A DNA stretch of 64,000 bases from Shinisaurus crocodilurus (taxonomy: Eukaryota; Chordata; Lepidosauria; Squamata; Shinisauridae): contig CM037879.1 of assembly GCA_021292165.1 (NCBI GenBank), positions 280,253,772-280,317,771 of the forward strand. The letters run 5' to 3'. The translations under genes and the position numbers were made by a program. Below the pieces are notes generated by a model, which searched no databases, was not told the DNA's origin, and worked only from the letters and a program-made list of their open reading frames with translations. This document shows, one piece after another, positions 11,367-23,271 of this stretch (position 1 is the stretch's first letter; each line of letters opens with the position of its first letter).

Positions 11367-12717
11367 CCCCAAATTACAAGCTGGGTATTTTCAGGAGCAG
11401 AAACTGATATACCTCTGTATACCAAGGGTAAGTAGAAACCACTATCTTTTTTTTTTTGTTAAGGTGGCCCCATTTTGCTTCCAAATTAATAGGCACTCAA
11501 CCACCCTTGTTTGCTATTAGCAGGAATGATTATTATTCTATTTTAGCTCCACTCTAACTAAACTAATTTTGTGATTTCTTAAAAAAAAAATTATTTATAT
11601 TGAAGTTTTTCCAAAACAAATTAATTACAATAATTGCAAATAATAATAAAACAATAACAAAAACAACATTAATGTTGTGCATCCCCCACCCTCTTGGGAC
11701 CAAGATATATTCCCCAAAACTAATTTTGTGATTTCATTCCCCCCACCCCGCCCCACAGAATATCTTGTCTTTTCTCATTAATGTTCCAGATAGATTAAGG
11801 AGACTACGTACAAATATTTTCACAGGGTCAAAATTGATTCCAGATCACACAGTTGAAACGCCAATTCTGAGCAGATATTGTGATGTATGCATAATGCTCC
11901 AAGAACACACAGCTATTACATGCTAAGAAAGGAATTGGTTGATTGTTTCAGGGGAAACCTCTCCTGCAAAACTGCAAAGTGAATTGCCTTGGGTCTATCA
12001 GAAATTGTTATCTTGACATATGGCTTGAATTCTACATTTCCTTGCTCTGCAAATAGAGACATTCTATATAGTGTTACTTATCTGCTTGCCCAAGCACTTA
12101 TATAAAATCAAACACTTTTTATTACATGATAACCAATGGTGTAAAATGCTTCTGTCTAGCTGATCTTGCAACTGAGGAATTGCCCTTTAGGAGAATTGTC
12201 TCTGTACCTTTTTGCGGGGCGGGAAACTGCTAATTCCTTTTTTTTCTGAAACAACTCTTTGGATGTGAATACTTGTTGTAACAGACACTTCTGCAAATTG
12301 CATGTCCAGGTGGCAAACACAGTATTGCAAAAATGCCTTGGTCTTTGATGGTGTTTGAAGTGAAAACTGTAAATTAGAAGGCTTTCCTCTCTAACTCTTA
12401 ATATTTTACCATACGTTACTGTTCTCTCACACAAGCAAAGCTTGGCAGAAATGTAAAAAAAGAAGAAGTGCTATTGTTTCATTGAACTGATCACATTTCT
12501 AGCGGGTTTCACCAAAGTGAGACATCATGGGGGCCGTTTGTAGATGCCGAGATGAATTTCTGACACAGAAGTGGCTTCCATGTGGGAAATTCTGTGATTT
12601 CTGTGTGTCAGCATTTGTCATGCTGTGGGAATACTTGATGGATGGTAGCTCTGCAGCACCTTTTCATGGGGTGAAATTATAGACATGTGCAAGTTTGATG
12701 CATTTGCTTCTTTTGTT
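11367..12717. other. No gene; mostly unique intron
   Basis: AT-rich sequence. 11580-11670 is a LINE-like A-rich strand. 11770-12660 contains no repeat I recognise and could include conserved non-coding sequence, but nothing specific supports this. Confidence 0.4.
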
Positions 12718-13340
12718 TTTAAGAAATTAAACCCCACCTTCCTTGTTGGCTGAGATATTCAGGGCAGCTTACATGGACTATAACAGCAGTGAGGAACCTC
12801 AGCCCTGGTGGCCAAATCCAGCCCACCTCAGGTCCCAATCCGGCCCTACAAGGTTCCCCAAATGTCCCCTTTCTCCCAACCACTGATCTTTTTTGGGTGG
12901 TTTCCTCACTTTTGTGCAATTTCTCCCATTCTAAAAGGTTGAAATGCCTCTCCTAAAGCTTAAATACTGGCAGTAAGAGCTACAATATGTTGGTTTTTCT
13001 TTTCTTTTCTTTTCTTTTTGGCCACACCCCTTTTGCCTTTGACTCCACCCACTGTTGGAATGAGGCCCCTGAGAGCTCCTCTGGAGCTGAATTCAGCCCT
13101 CAGGCTGAGAGAGGTCCCCCAGCCCTAGATTGAAATAAAACAATCATAAAACAATCACTTAAAAAGAAAGAAAGCTAGATCAACAGCAGGCCCAGAAAAG
13201 TTCAAATGGGAATACTCAATAACCAGGGGCAGTTGAAAGCAATGAGCCAATGAAACTGCAAGGGAAACAGCACTGAAAACCTGCCACCACCAAAACAAAT
13301 TATCCACCACCAAAAGGTCAGGTGAAATGGACACACTTTG
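12718..13340 (-). mobile_element. L2-like LINE remnant split by a hAT-like insert
   Basis: 12718-12786 (aaaccccaccttccttgttg..cagggcagcttacat) and 13127 onward (ttgaaataaaacaatcataa) read as the tail and body of one inverted LINE fragment, interrupted by the insert at 12787-13126. No clean target duplication was found. A TTTTC tract lies at about 12994-13018. Confidence 0.45.
12787..13126. mobile_element. hAT-like non-autonomous element
   Basis: CAGTGAGGAACCTCAGCC at the left and the inverted-related GAGAGAGGTCCCCCAGCCC at the right. Target duplication not evident, so the exact ends are uncertain. Confidence 0.5.
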
Positions 13341-13372
13341 CCTGGCGACTAAGGGCCAAAACAGCCATTGGA

Positions 13373-13509
13373 GGTGTGATCCTGTGCCAGTTTAGGCAGA
13401 AAAAAAGCCCTATAACAACTCCCAATATGTCCCAGCCAGCATGGCTGGCTGGGGCATGCTGGGAATTGTAGGCGATTTTTCTGTCTAAACTGGCATAGGA
13501 CTGTGCCCT
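13373..13509. mobile_element. Palindromic MITE, family B, copy 1
   Basis: Inverted arms around the phrase tctgtctaaactggcatagg and gcctataacaactccca. Related copies are at 15839, 42883 (half) and 53978. Confidence 0.75.
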
Positions 13510-13557
13510 AGATCTGTGTCTAGCAGCTTTGTCTTCTTTTCATTTTTTACTCTAGAG

Positions 13558-13642
13558 CAGGCACAGGTGGCCTGATCCAGATTTTAAAAGCCCGCCCCCC
13601 TCCATTCTAGAGTCCCAATCCATATCTGCGGTACTATGCCTG
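13558..13642. mobile_element. Short hAT MITE (85 bp)
   Basis: Begins CAGGCACAGG and ends ACTATGCCTG. Exact 8-bp duplication ctctagag on both sides (13550-13557 and 13643-13650). Confidence 0.85.
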
Positions 13643-13715
13643 CTCTAGAGCAAAAATGAAGAGCTGCTAGACACACATTTAAAGCAATGGCTGTTTTGGC
13701 CCTACAAGTTACCAA

Positions 13716-14394
13716 AGAGGGCACCAGGAGAATGTCCATCAGCAGTCAGTTGCATAATTGGGGCTCCAGCATGGGAAAGGCCCATCCCTAGACAGGGGTG
13801 GGGGCACCTGGAGAAGGGCTTCTCCACTGATGATCTCAGTTGTTAGACAGGTTCATATGGGAGGAGGTGGCCCTTAAAGTTTCTTGGTCCCAGACCACTT
13901 ACTGCTTTCTGTGCCATGATGAACCAACACTTTGCATTGTGCCTGGAAGTAAACTAGAAGCCAGAGGAAATCTTTAAACAGTGATGAAATATGCTCTAGC
14001 CACTGTATTTTTGAAGCAGTTGAAGTTTCTAAAGCCAAAGACAGATCCACATATATCACATGCTAGCAAGCCAGCCTTATATACTGTATGTGCAGTTGGT
14101 GTGTGTCCCGTAGACTATTGCCTTCTTTTATGCAGCGAACTGTGGGTAATCATTTGCTCATTTCTCTTGCAGTTCCCCATAAACATCCTGCCCTGCTTTT
14201 CCATTGATTGGACTATTCCTGTTTCTGTAACAAGAAAGTTTTGCCAACAATTTTTTTTTCTTCTTTTTTTAAAACTTAGGAGAGAGGTGGAATTACTTGT
14301 TCCATCACCATTTTTTTTGCAATGACAGTGTTTTGCAATGGGAGGTACCATGTTACTATTTTGTATATTTTATGGATAGCATAGGAAATATGGG
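13716..14394. other. No gene
   Basis: Intron sequence. 13790-14060 resembles decayed LINE sequence (ttcttggtcccagacc, then gaaatcttt..). No intact motif. Confidence 0.4.
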
Positions 14395-15150
14395 GAACAT
14401 AAGAAAAGCCAAGCAGGATCAGGCCAAGGGTCCATCTGTTCCAGCATTCTGTTCACACAGTGGCCGACCAACTGCCCACGGGAAGCCTACAAGCAGGACA
14501 TGATTGCAACAGCCTATGTTCCTCAGCAACTGGTGTACATAGGGGGAAAGGAGATGCCAATTAGCTTTATCCCCCTAGTTTAATCAGGAGGTTTTCTGGG
14601 ACAGGAAGGATTGCCTCTGATGCTGGAGTTAGTATATAGCCATCAGGACTAGTAGCCATTGATAGCCTTCTCCTCCATGAATTGGTCCAATCCCTTGTTA
14701 AAGCCCTCCAAATTGGTGGCCATCACTACATCTTGTGGTAGTGAATTCCATAGTTTAACTATGTGCTGTGTGAAAAAGTATTTCCTTTTATCTGTCCTGA
14801 GCTTCCCACCAATCAGCTTCATGGGATGACTCCATTCAGTTCTAGTATTACGAGAGAGGGAGAAAAATGTCTCCCTGTCCACTTTTTCCACACCATGCAT
14901 AATTTTGTACACCTGTATCGTGTCTCCCCTTACTCGCCTTTTTTCTAAGCTAAACAATCCCAGATATTGTGACCTTTCCTTGTAGGGGAGTTGCTCCAGC
15001 CCCTTGATCATTTTAGTTGCCCGTCTCTGCACTTTTCCCCACTCTACAGTATACTTTTTTAGGCTCAGTGACTGGTACTGTACACAGTATTCAAAGTGTG
15101 GTTGCACCATGGATTTGTATAAGGGCGGTATGGGGGCACTCCCCTGTGTC
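14395..15150 (-). mobile_element. CR1-like LINE 3' end (second family), stop-free
   Basis: The minus strand of 14649-15150 encodes VQPHFEYCVQY, VQRRATKMIKGLEQLPYKER, LGLFSLEKRRVRGD and LWNSLPQDVV with no stop. The untranslated tail ends in gaacataag octamers at 14395. A plus-strand copy lies at 16487-17030. Confidence 0.9.
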
Positions 15151-15374
15151 TGTTCAAATGCAGACACATCCAGCCTCTGCCTCTGCCCTCATACCTGGCT
15201 GACCAGGTTGCATTTGAAAGGCCAACAACCAATGAGAGCAGCATCAGAAAGATGCCACTGCAAAGAAGAGGGCAGAAATTAGCAAAAGACGTCTAGGCCA
15301 AATGTTGCATGGCATGTGTGTACACATGACAGCGAGACCTACTGCATGACAGTGGCACCAATTATACTGTAGAG

Positions 15375-15507
15375 CAGTGTTCTCCAACCTTGGGTCCCCA
15401 GATGTTTTTTGGCCTACAACTCCCAGCATGCCCCAGCCAGCTGGCTGGGGCATGCTGGGAGTTGTAGGCCAAAAAAACATCTGAGGACCCAAGGTTGGAG
15501 AACACTG
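15375..15507. mobile_element. Palindromic hAT-type MITE, family A, copy 2
   Basis: CAGTGTTCTCCAACC.. to ..GGTTGGAGAACACTG, with exact 8-bp duplication ctgtagag (15367-15374 and 15508-15515). Arms are nearly identical along their length. Confidence 0.92.
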
Positions 15508-15838
15508 CTGTAGAGAATTTGTTCCCAGGATAGCAAGAGACACCTTGCTGTGTGAAGAGGCACTGAATTCCAACCTAGAAAAGCTTTAACAAATATATTA
15601 TAGGGAACTCTCCCATCCTGGCAAGAAATGATGATTAAAGGAGCTATTATTACCCATAGATCTTTCCCATGCCTGACTAATAGTTGACTATATAAACTGT
15701 CAGCCAGGTTTTGTTTTTTCTTTTCTTTTCTTTTTTCAACTTGGAGGACCCAGTGGATGTTGGCAGAAGGACGTTGCTCAGTTAGGAGTGGAGTTTCGTG
15801 TTCTTGGTCTATCCTAAATGCACACTATTTTAAGATTT

Positions 15839-15977
15839 AGGGTGCAATTCGATGCATGTTTAGACAGAAAAAAAGTCCTACAACTCCCAGCATTGCCCCA
15901 ACCAGCCATGCAGGCTGGGGGATGCTGGGAGTTGTAGGTCTTTTTTTTCTGTTTAAACAGGCATGGGATTGCACCCT
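15839..15977. mobile_element. Palindromic MITE, family B, copy 2
   Basis: Arms agggtgcaatt..tgtttagacagaaaaaaagt and the complement ending attgcaccct. Target duplication unclear. Confidence 0.8.
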
Positions 15978-16486
15978 TCGTTATTTATTTGATATCATTA
16001 TAGACTGCTTTTCTACATGCTCTACGTAGTTAAAGCAGAGTACAACTAATCAAAAGCAGAAATGGTTCAGAGCACATTAATTAAAACAACAGTGCTGCAG
16101 TCACTGAAAACGATACTTGAAGGCAGCAAGAGAGAGGGAAAAAAAAGGCAAGGAGAGAAAAGAAGAAGTTAAACTCCTATCTAAATAAAAAAATGCCTTG
16201 ACAATGGGCAGAGAACGGCCAGAAGAAAAAGTGACCTGTTGGATCTCTCTGGGAAGAAATCCTGTAACAGTGGAGTCACCATCAAAAAGTCCCTGGTACC
16301 TGCCAGTCATATGGCCAATGGAAGTGGACCAAGAAGCCACTTCCCTCTGAAGCCGATAGAAGGGCTCAAGCAAGTTCATATGGGTGAAGGCAGTCCTTCA
16401 GTTGCCAGGATGACAGGATCCAAACAGCTGCTTTAATGATACACTATTCCTGTGGAAGTTTTCACTACTTTTCCCTGAAATATTGC
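15978..16486. other. No gene; probable LINE tail remnant
   Basis: 15980-16110 resembles an inverted LINE 3' end (tttatttgatatcattatag..). The rest is unassigned. Confidence 0.35.
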
Positions 16487-17030
16487 CAACTCCCCTATGA
16501 GGAAAGGTTACAGTGGCTGGGATTGTTTAGCTTAGAAAAATGGTGAGTAAGGGGAGACATGGTAGAGGTATACAAAATTATGCGTAGTGTGGAGAAAGTG
16601 GACAGGGAGGCGTTTTTCTCCCTCATAATACTAGAACTGAATGGAGTCATCCTATGAAGCTGATTGGTGGGAGATTCAGGACAGATAAAAGGAAGTACTT
16701 CTTCACACAGTGCTTAGTTAAACTATGGAATTCACCTCCACAAGATGTAGTGATGGCCACCAATTTGGACAGCTTTAACAAGGGATTGGACCAATTCATG
16801 GAGGAGAAGGCTATCAATGGCTACTAGTCCTGATGGCTATATGCTACTTCCAGTATCAGAGGCAGTATGCCTATGTACACCATTTGCTGGGGAACATGGG
16901 TGGGAGAGTGCTGTTGCACTCATGCCCTGCTTGTGGGATCCCATGGGCAGCTGGTTGGCCACTGTGTGAACAGAATGCTGGACTAGATGGACCCTTGGTC
17001 TGAACCATCTTGTTCTTCTTATGTTCTTAA
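16487..17030 (+). mobile_element. CR1-like LINE 3' end, plus strand
   Basis: Same family as 14395-15150, in the opposite orientation: cccctatgaggaaaggttac through the untranslated tail to cttcttatgttctt. In-frame stops are present, so it is older. Confidence 0.85.
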
Positions 17031-17186
17031 GCCCTACTGAAATGAAAGCTGGTTTATATGTTACATTTGCCCATATGTCCCTGAGATGAGTTTCCCATCC
17101 TCCAGCCATGTTGTTTAAGGCATCTTACTGCATGAAGCTCATACTGATTTTCCCTATCCATGATCCATGTCTATGGGCTGGGGTTT

Positions 17187-17332
17187 TCATAGATTTCATA
17201 GCTCATAGAGTTGGAAGGAGCCTACAAGGCTATCGAATCCAACCCCCTGCTCAATGCAGGAAAGTAGAGGAGGGGTCTTCCATCCAAGTAATAACCAGGC
17301 TTGACCCTGCTTAGCTTTCCACGCTCAGACAA
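17187..17332 (-). mobile_element. 5S-derived SINE with CR1-like tail, copy 2
   Basis: Tail tcatagatttcatagctcat, then the complement of the 5S segment (ccatccaagtaataaccagg and ccctgcttagctttcc). The head is truncated at about 17332. Confidence 0.88.
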
Positions 17333-17964
17333 TACAGTACGTATTGCCCCCAACTCATATGGTCGGAAGGGGAGGATTCACCCCAGGTATTCTGATCCTC
17401 ATAGAGAGCATAAAATACAGATCAACTCTGAACGTCCAAGAACATGGAGGGGGAATGGAAAGGCTTGTCCTCAAGGAGGACTGTTATTGGGGGTCGGCAT
17501 CTTTGGGCAACAGCTCAGCTCCCAGTGTCCTGGGAAAGCGCAGTGCTGACCCCTGGGCCTGCCACCACACAGCAACAGTTGCCAATACCTGTCCTTTCTT
17601 TTGGCACCAGTGGGATTGGGGCCCCTCTTGTCCCTTTGCACCACCATGCCAAGGCCAAGTGGGGTGGCACCAGAAGAAAGCAGCTTTCTGAACCCTCCTC
17701 CCCTCAAACCCAAGGAGCCAGCCCTGTCCTCAGGGCCCCATCAATCCCAACCAGATGATCAGCACTGTCAGAGTAGCATAGACATGCTGCTGAGTGGCCT
17801 GATTCTGGCAGATATGTGCTCTGTGCATCATGGGGGAGCCCATTCCTGTGCGCATATATCTCTAGATCAGAATCCTTGGATATTCAGCAAACATGGGAGA
17901 AAAAACATCTTTTAGTAAGTAAGTAAATAATTAAGATTGTTTTAGGGCACAGTACTGCAATATG
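17333..17964. other. No gene
   Basis: GC-moderate intron sequence, open in several frames but with no recognisable domain, codon structure or splice logic. Confidence 0.5.

Positions 17965-18012
<48 letters not shown>
17965..18012 (+). repeat. (CAT)16 microsatellite upstream of the SOX5 exon
   Basis: Sixteen perfect CAT units, 110 bp before the exon acceptor. It reads as polyhistidine in one frame, but lies in intron. Confidence 0.95.
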
Positions 18013-18115
18013 ATTTCCTCAGCTTTACAGGGACTGTTCAATTGGCACTGTACCCAGTTCTCATTTTTCATCTCTCTCTCTCTCCTTTCTCCCTGTACCT
18101 TTTGTCACCGTATGA

Positions 18116-19062
<947 letters not shown>

Positions 19063-19131
19063 ATCGCAAGACAGCAGCAGCAGCTCCTGCAGCAGCAACA
19101 CAAAATCAACCTTCTTCAGCAACAGATCCAG
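19063..19131 (+). CDS. SOX5: SOX5 exon encoding the core of the glutamine box
   Basis: A 69-bp exon, exactly 23 codons, reading IARQQQQLLQQQHKINLLQQ then QIQ. This is the end of the SoxD coiled coil/Q-box that follows the leucine zipper and supports homo- and heterodimerisation of SOX5, SOX6 and SOX13. The boundaries are ccacag|ATC and CAG|gtcaga. It is phase 0 at both ends, so skipping would remove 23 residues without a frameshift. This segment is nearly invariant between SOX5 and SOX6, so the paralogue call relies on the preceding exon. The next expected exon (a proline-rich segment beginning VQGQLPP in SOX5) was not found in the remaining 45 kb. Confidence 0.9.
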
Positions 19132-19318
19132 GTCAGAGAGTGTGAATCTAACCATTATTTTAATTATTTCCCTCTTTCTTCATGCCTTTTCCAACACCTC
19201 CAATTCAATGAATTGTGCCCATTAATAGACAGACAAATGTGTCTTAGTATACTTAGATTGACATCAATTTCAAAGCTACTGTTGTAGATGTATGTCTTGG
19301 TGTGCCAGTTTCTACTGA

Positions 19319-19400
19319 GTTGGATCCAGACTTAGTCATAATTATTGTAGACCCATTGAAATCAATTGCTCTGAAGTTAGTCATGACTTAAGTCTGTATC
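19319..19400. mobile_element. Fragment of palindromic MITE family J
   Basis: ggatccagacttagtcataa, then gtagacccattgaaatcaat, matches the arms of 38421-38540. Confidence 0.55.
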
Positions 19401-19451
19401 CACCCCATTGCCTTCAATACAAGACAGCCCATGGTCTACACAAAACTCACT

Positions 19452-19783
19452 GACTGGGAGCAGAACATTATAACCCACACTCAGTTGACTATGGGTTGAG
19501 TGTGGGTTGTCGTTGAACCTTGGGTTGTTGCTGAAACATGGGTTATTGTGTTGTCTGAACCCAGCTGTGCCAACAGGCCATGATTTGTTAACCACGAACA
19601 ACCCATGAATAGAACCCATGGTTTGTTGTTGGGTTGTGAAATGTGGGTTGTTCACCATGGTTTGTTATGTTGGCTGGGTTCAGACAACACGATAACCCAT
19701 GTTTCAACAACAACCCTCCGTGGTTCAATGACAACCCATACTCAACCCTTGAGTGTGGCTTATCGTGTTCTCTGAACCCAGTC
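19452..19783. mobile_element. Foldback MITE, family C, copy 2
   Basis: GACTGGGAGCAG at the left and ctctgaacccagtc at the right, with internal hairpin modules like those of 9436-9791. No TTA duplication is preserved. Confidence 0.7.
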
Positions 19784-20948
19784 ACCGTCTGGATCAACCC
19801 ATTGTTTGGAATGAAATCTAGTATCTGTTGCAGAGATGGCATCCTGAGAATCATAGGTTGCTTTCATAAAATGTGTTCCTAGCCAGAGGTGAGCCTATCA
19901 CTTACAACTCCAGCCTCCATGCACTTCTAAGATTATAAGAATGAATTAATTCCCACCTTTTTTGGTTAGAAATTCCTGTTAGTATTCTGCCTTTTATGTA
20001 GTAGAAAAAGGATGGAAGTATCGGTTTAAAAAGTTTTCCTCAGCAGCCTTTTGTAAAAGTGTTTTGTTTTTAACAAAAAGAAAATGCAAGAAATCATGCA
20101 GAGGGATCTAGAAGATGTATATCTGTAAACTGTGTTAGTTAATTTTAAGCACCGCATTTTGTACAGGAGTGGAAGTTTGCCTGTTTATGTAGAAGTTTGC
20201 ATGTTAGAATAAAGTATGTCTACAAAACGGAATGACACTGCTGTCTGATGATTAGACACAAGGGCAGTGATCTAACAGCATGTACACGCAGCTGCTAGGG
20301 CTCTCCATGCATAGCCATAGTCAGGCAATCAGCAATAGCACTATTCAGTGGAGATCGGATAGCAGTGGGGTCTTAATTCAGCTGTCGGCTTCCTTTTCCG
20401 AACAGTAGATCAGCATTATTTGCATGATTCCTCTTCTAGTTAGTACATGCTCCTAACTGGATTGGAACAAATCCTGTAGATCTGATATGTTCTTGGGCTG
20501 AACCAGTAGCAGATATTATCAATGTTGCTTTCCTCTTCACCTTTCTGATAATGTTTTGTGAAAATAAACTTTTCCTATTTTGTGGGGGGGGGAGCAGGGG
20601 GGACCCCTTTTAAAATAACGGGTTCATATTACCATATTTTTCACAGAGAGAAAGTAGTTTTACAGTTAGGCAAATCAGTCCACAGCCAATATAATTTCTG
20701 GGCCAAAGTTGGCAGCAGCATACCTTGTATTCCAGAACAGAACAAACAGAGGCTATACAGAAACTTAGACAAGTAGCACTTTTCCTTAATTTTATGTAGT
20801 GAGTCCTTTTTAACAATCATTACAACTTCCCAAACCTGGCTTAACCATTATTCTATCAACAAGTATTTTGACTATTTATGTTCTTTCTTTTTTATGTTAT
20901 CATTGGTTTAGCATTAAATATCATGTTCCATACTAATGTTGATTTGTG

Positions 20949-20981
<33 letters not shown>

Positions 20982-21424
20982 TCAAACTTGTTTATGTCCA
21001 TATATATATAGGGCACATCATTCTGTTTAGCTGGGAATGGGCAACTCTGGCATGTCACTTTGGTATTTTTTACCCATAATTCCATTCCATTTCCATATTA
21101 ATCTGCATTTCTAAAACCCCTCTCAAAATATGTATTTAATTGCACATTTTGATAAATTCGACCTACCGGGACATGACTATCAGCATTCAGAAGTGTGAAA
21201 TCCGGTGGGTAGCTAAGTTTCAATCTGCAGATAAGTCTGAGAGGTGTGAATCAGGTAATTTTGGGTAGGAATGTAAAGATCAAACTCTTCTAGCATCTTT
21301 AGGTTAGCTTTAGTGCCTCTGGTGTCTTGAATTACTATGGATAGCTTGAGCCTATGCCTTGCTAGCAAGGCAGAGCAGAGCAATTAGATCCTGCTTTCTA
21401 GGAAATGTATACCTCAGTTATATT
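19784..21424. other. No gene; intron with a GT microsatellite
   Basis: Mostly sequence with no recognised repeat. (GT)n at about 20949-20976. A G-run at about 20582-20592. No exon signal found. Confidence 0.5.
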
Positions 21425-21845
21425 TCATAGAATCATAGAATAGTAGAGTTGGAAGGGGCCTATGAGGCCATCGAGTCCAACCCCTTGCTCAATGCAGGAA
21501 TCCAAGTCAAAAAAGCATCCCTGACAAATGGCTGTCCAGCTGCACCTTGAATGCCTCCAGAGTGGGAGAGCCCACGACCTCCCTAGGTAGTTGGTTCCAT
21601 CTAACAGTCAGGATTTTTTTCCTGATGTTCAGCTGGAATCTGGCTTCCTGTAACTTGAGCCCATTATTCCGTGTCCTGCAATCTGGGATGATCGAGAAGA
21701 GATCCTGGCCCTCCTCTGTGTGACAACCCTTCAAGTACTGGAAGAGTACGATCATATCTCCCCTCAGTCTTCTCTTCTGAAGGCTAAACATGCCCAGTTC
21801 TTTCAGTCTCTCCTCATAGGGCTTAGTTTCCAGTCCCCTGATCAT
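21425..21845 (-). mobile_element. CR1 LINE 3' end, 5'-truncated
   Basis: Same family as 5905-6565 (PYEERLKELGMFSLQKRRLR on the minus strand). The 5' breakpoint is abrupt, at about 21845. The tail begins at tttcatagaatcatagaat. Confidence 0.88.
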
Positions 21846-23098
21846 TGGGGGTGGGGTTGACTTTGAGGAGCAGCTTTCCTGCAGCCTCTGTAATCTATGA
21901 TGCCACCAAAGGACTTGAGGGGTCCCTGATGCCACCTCTAAAAGACCCACACAACTACCCATGCAAACAGGTTGTGATGCAGTCTTCAGCTGTCATCTTA
22001 CTCACCACCATGGCGCCTGGTCTGTTGGACCTAAAGATGTCTGTATCTCAGTCTGCTGTCTCCTACATGGGTGGGGTGCCACATTGGCTTCCAACCTGCA
22101 GTGACAGTAGATTACTTTCCCCCACCCTATGGAATTCTCATTAATTGCTATAAACACAGTTCTAAGTTACGTGATGTGCGTGGGTGAAGGCCAGCATCTA
22201 GAGAGTGAGTTCAGGCACCTCCCAACATGACATATCACAAAGAGCTTTCGGGGAACCCCCTTAGCAGTTTTCCATGCAGGCGTATGGGGTGGCTGTATTA
22301 GAGGAATACAAACCCACGGTCCCCTTGGCAACACAGGACTGGATCAAAATGAGATCTGCTTCTTGCTGTTATTTTCATCCCTGTCAAAAAGTCCTTTGAT
22401 GATTTGCTACAAAAGCTAGTATTGCCCTCACTCACAATTGGCTTCAGTTTGCCTTAGTCCTATTGTCAAGCAGCCAAATTTGATTTGCTCTATAGTGTTC
22501 TGATGTCATCCCATTCACTATGGGGGGTTTCAGGTGAGCCCCTCCACATGTTGAAAGAACATCTGAGGGGGTTGCCATGGGCCCTAGTCCAGCCTCCCCC
22601 TACTACCACATGCCATACACACGCCGCCGCCCCCCATCCACACATTCAGCTGGTGTGGGAATGGGCTCTAGACCGATGTACCACATAGAGCTCCTCCACA
22701 TGATCGGCAACCTGTTCCAGAGTCCTCCCACCCCTTTCACAGAGGAGCCCTATTTGCATACATTAGTATGTGTGTAGAGCCCTTTCCCAAGATGACCAAG
22801 TATGTGGATAGTGGGGAAGGATTTCTGCTGCAAACATCGGTGTGGTCGCAGTGCACAACAGCAGCAGGGATGGGGCTGGCCCACACAGCCATGCAACACC
22901 CCCCTCACAAGATCTTTCAACGCAGGTCAGGGGGTCATGTGAACCTTCCTGCTGTGATCCTAGATTGGCTAGGATTGCCCATGCGCTAAAAGGAACAAGA
23001 GAAAATGGCACTGGAGCATCAGTAAATTGGGGAACCAATGGCAGAAATCAGGATCAATGAGGTGAACATTCACCCAATTTAGGGTATTTTCAGGAAAT
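21846..23098. other. No gene
   Basis: Intron sequence with no repeat family recognised elsewhere in the window. 22485-22990 is somewhat GC-rich without exon features. Confidence 0.5.
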
Positions 23099-23099
23099 A

Positions 23100-23269
23100 C
23101 AGTATTTTTCCATGTATAAGACTATACTTTTTCCTAAAATTGTTAGACTAAAAATTGAGGGTCGTCTTATACACAGAAGTAAGCCGAGGAAAGAACCGCG
23201 CGGTTGCGAAACTGCCCAGTGGGGGGCACCTTATACATGGGGGCGTCTTATACACGGAAAAATACGGGG
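23100..23269. mobile_element. Mariner/Tigger-like MITE
   Basis: CAGTATTTTTCCATGTATAA at the left and the inverted-related tacacggaaaaatacgggg at the right, both flanked by TA. Confidence 0.7.
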
Positions 23270-23271
23270 TA

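Larger units (their letters stand above)
13351..13702. repeat. Large palindrome carrying two nested palindromic MITEs
   Basis: Outer arms agggccaaaacagccattg (13352-13370) and its exact complement (13684-13702). Inner arms are around tgtgtctagcagct (13515-13528) and agctgctagacaca (13661-13674). One arm carries the family B MITE (13373-13509). The centre carries a small hAT MITE (13558-13642). Confidence 0.8.
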
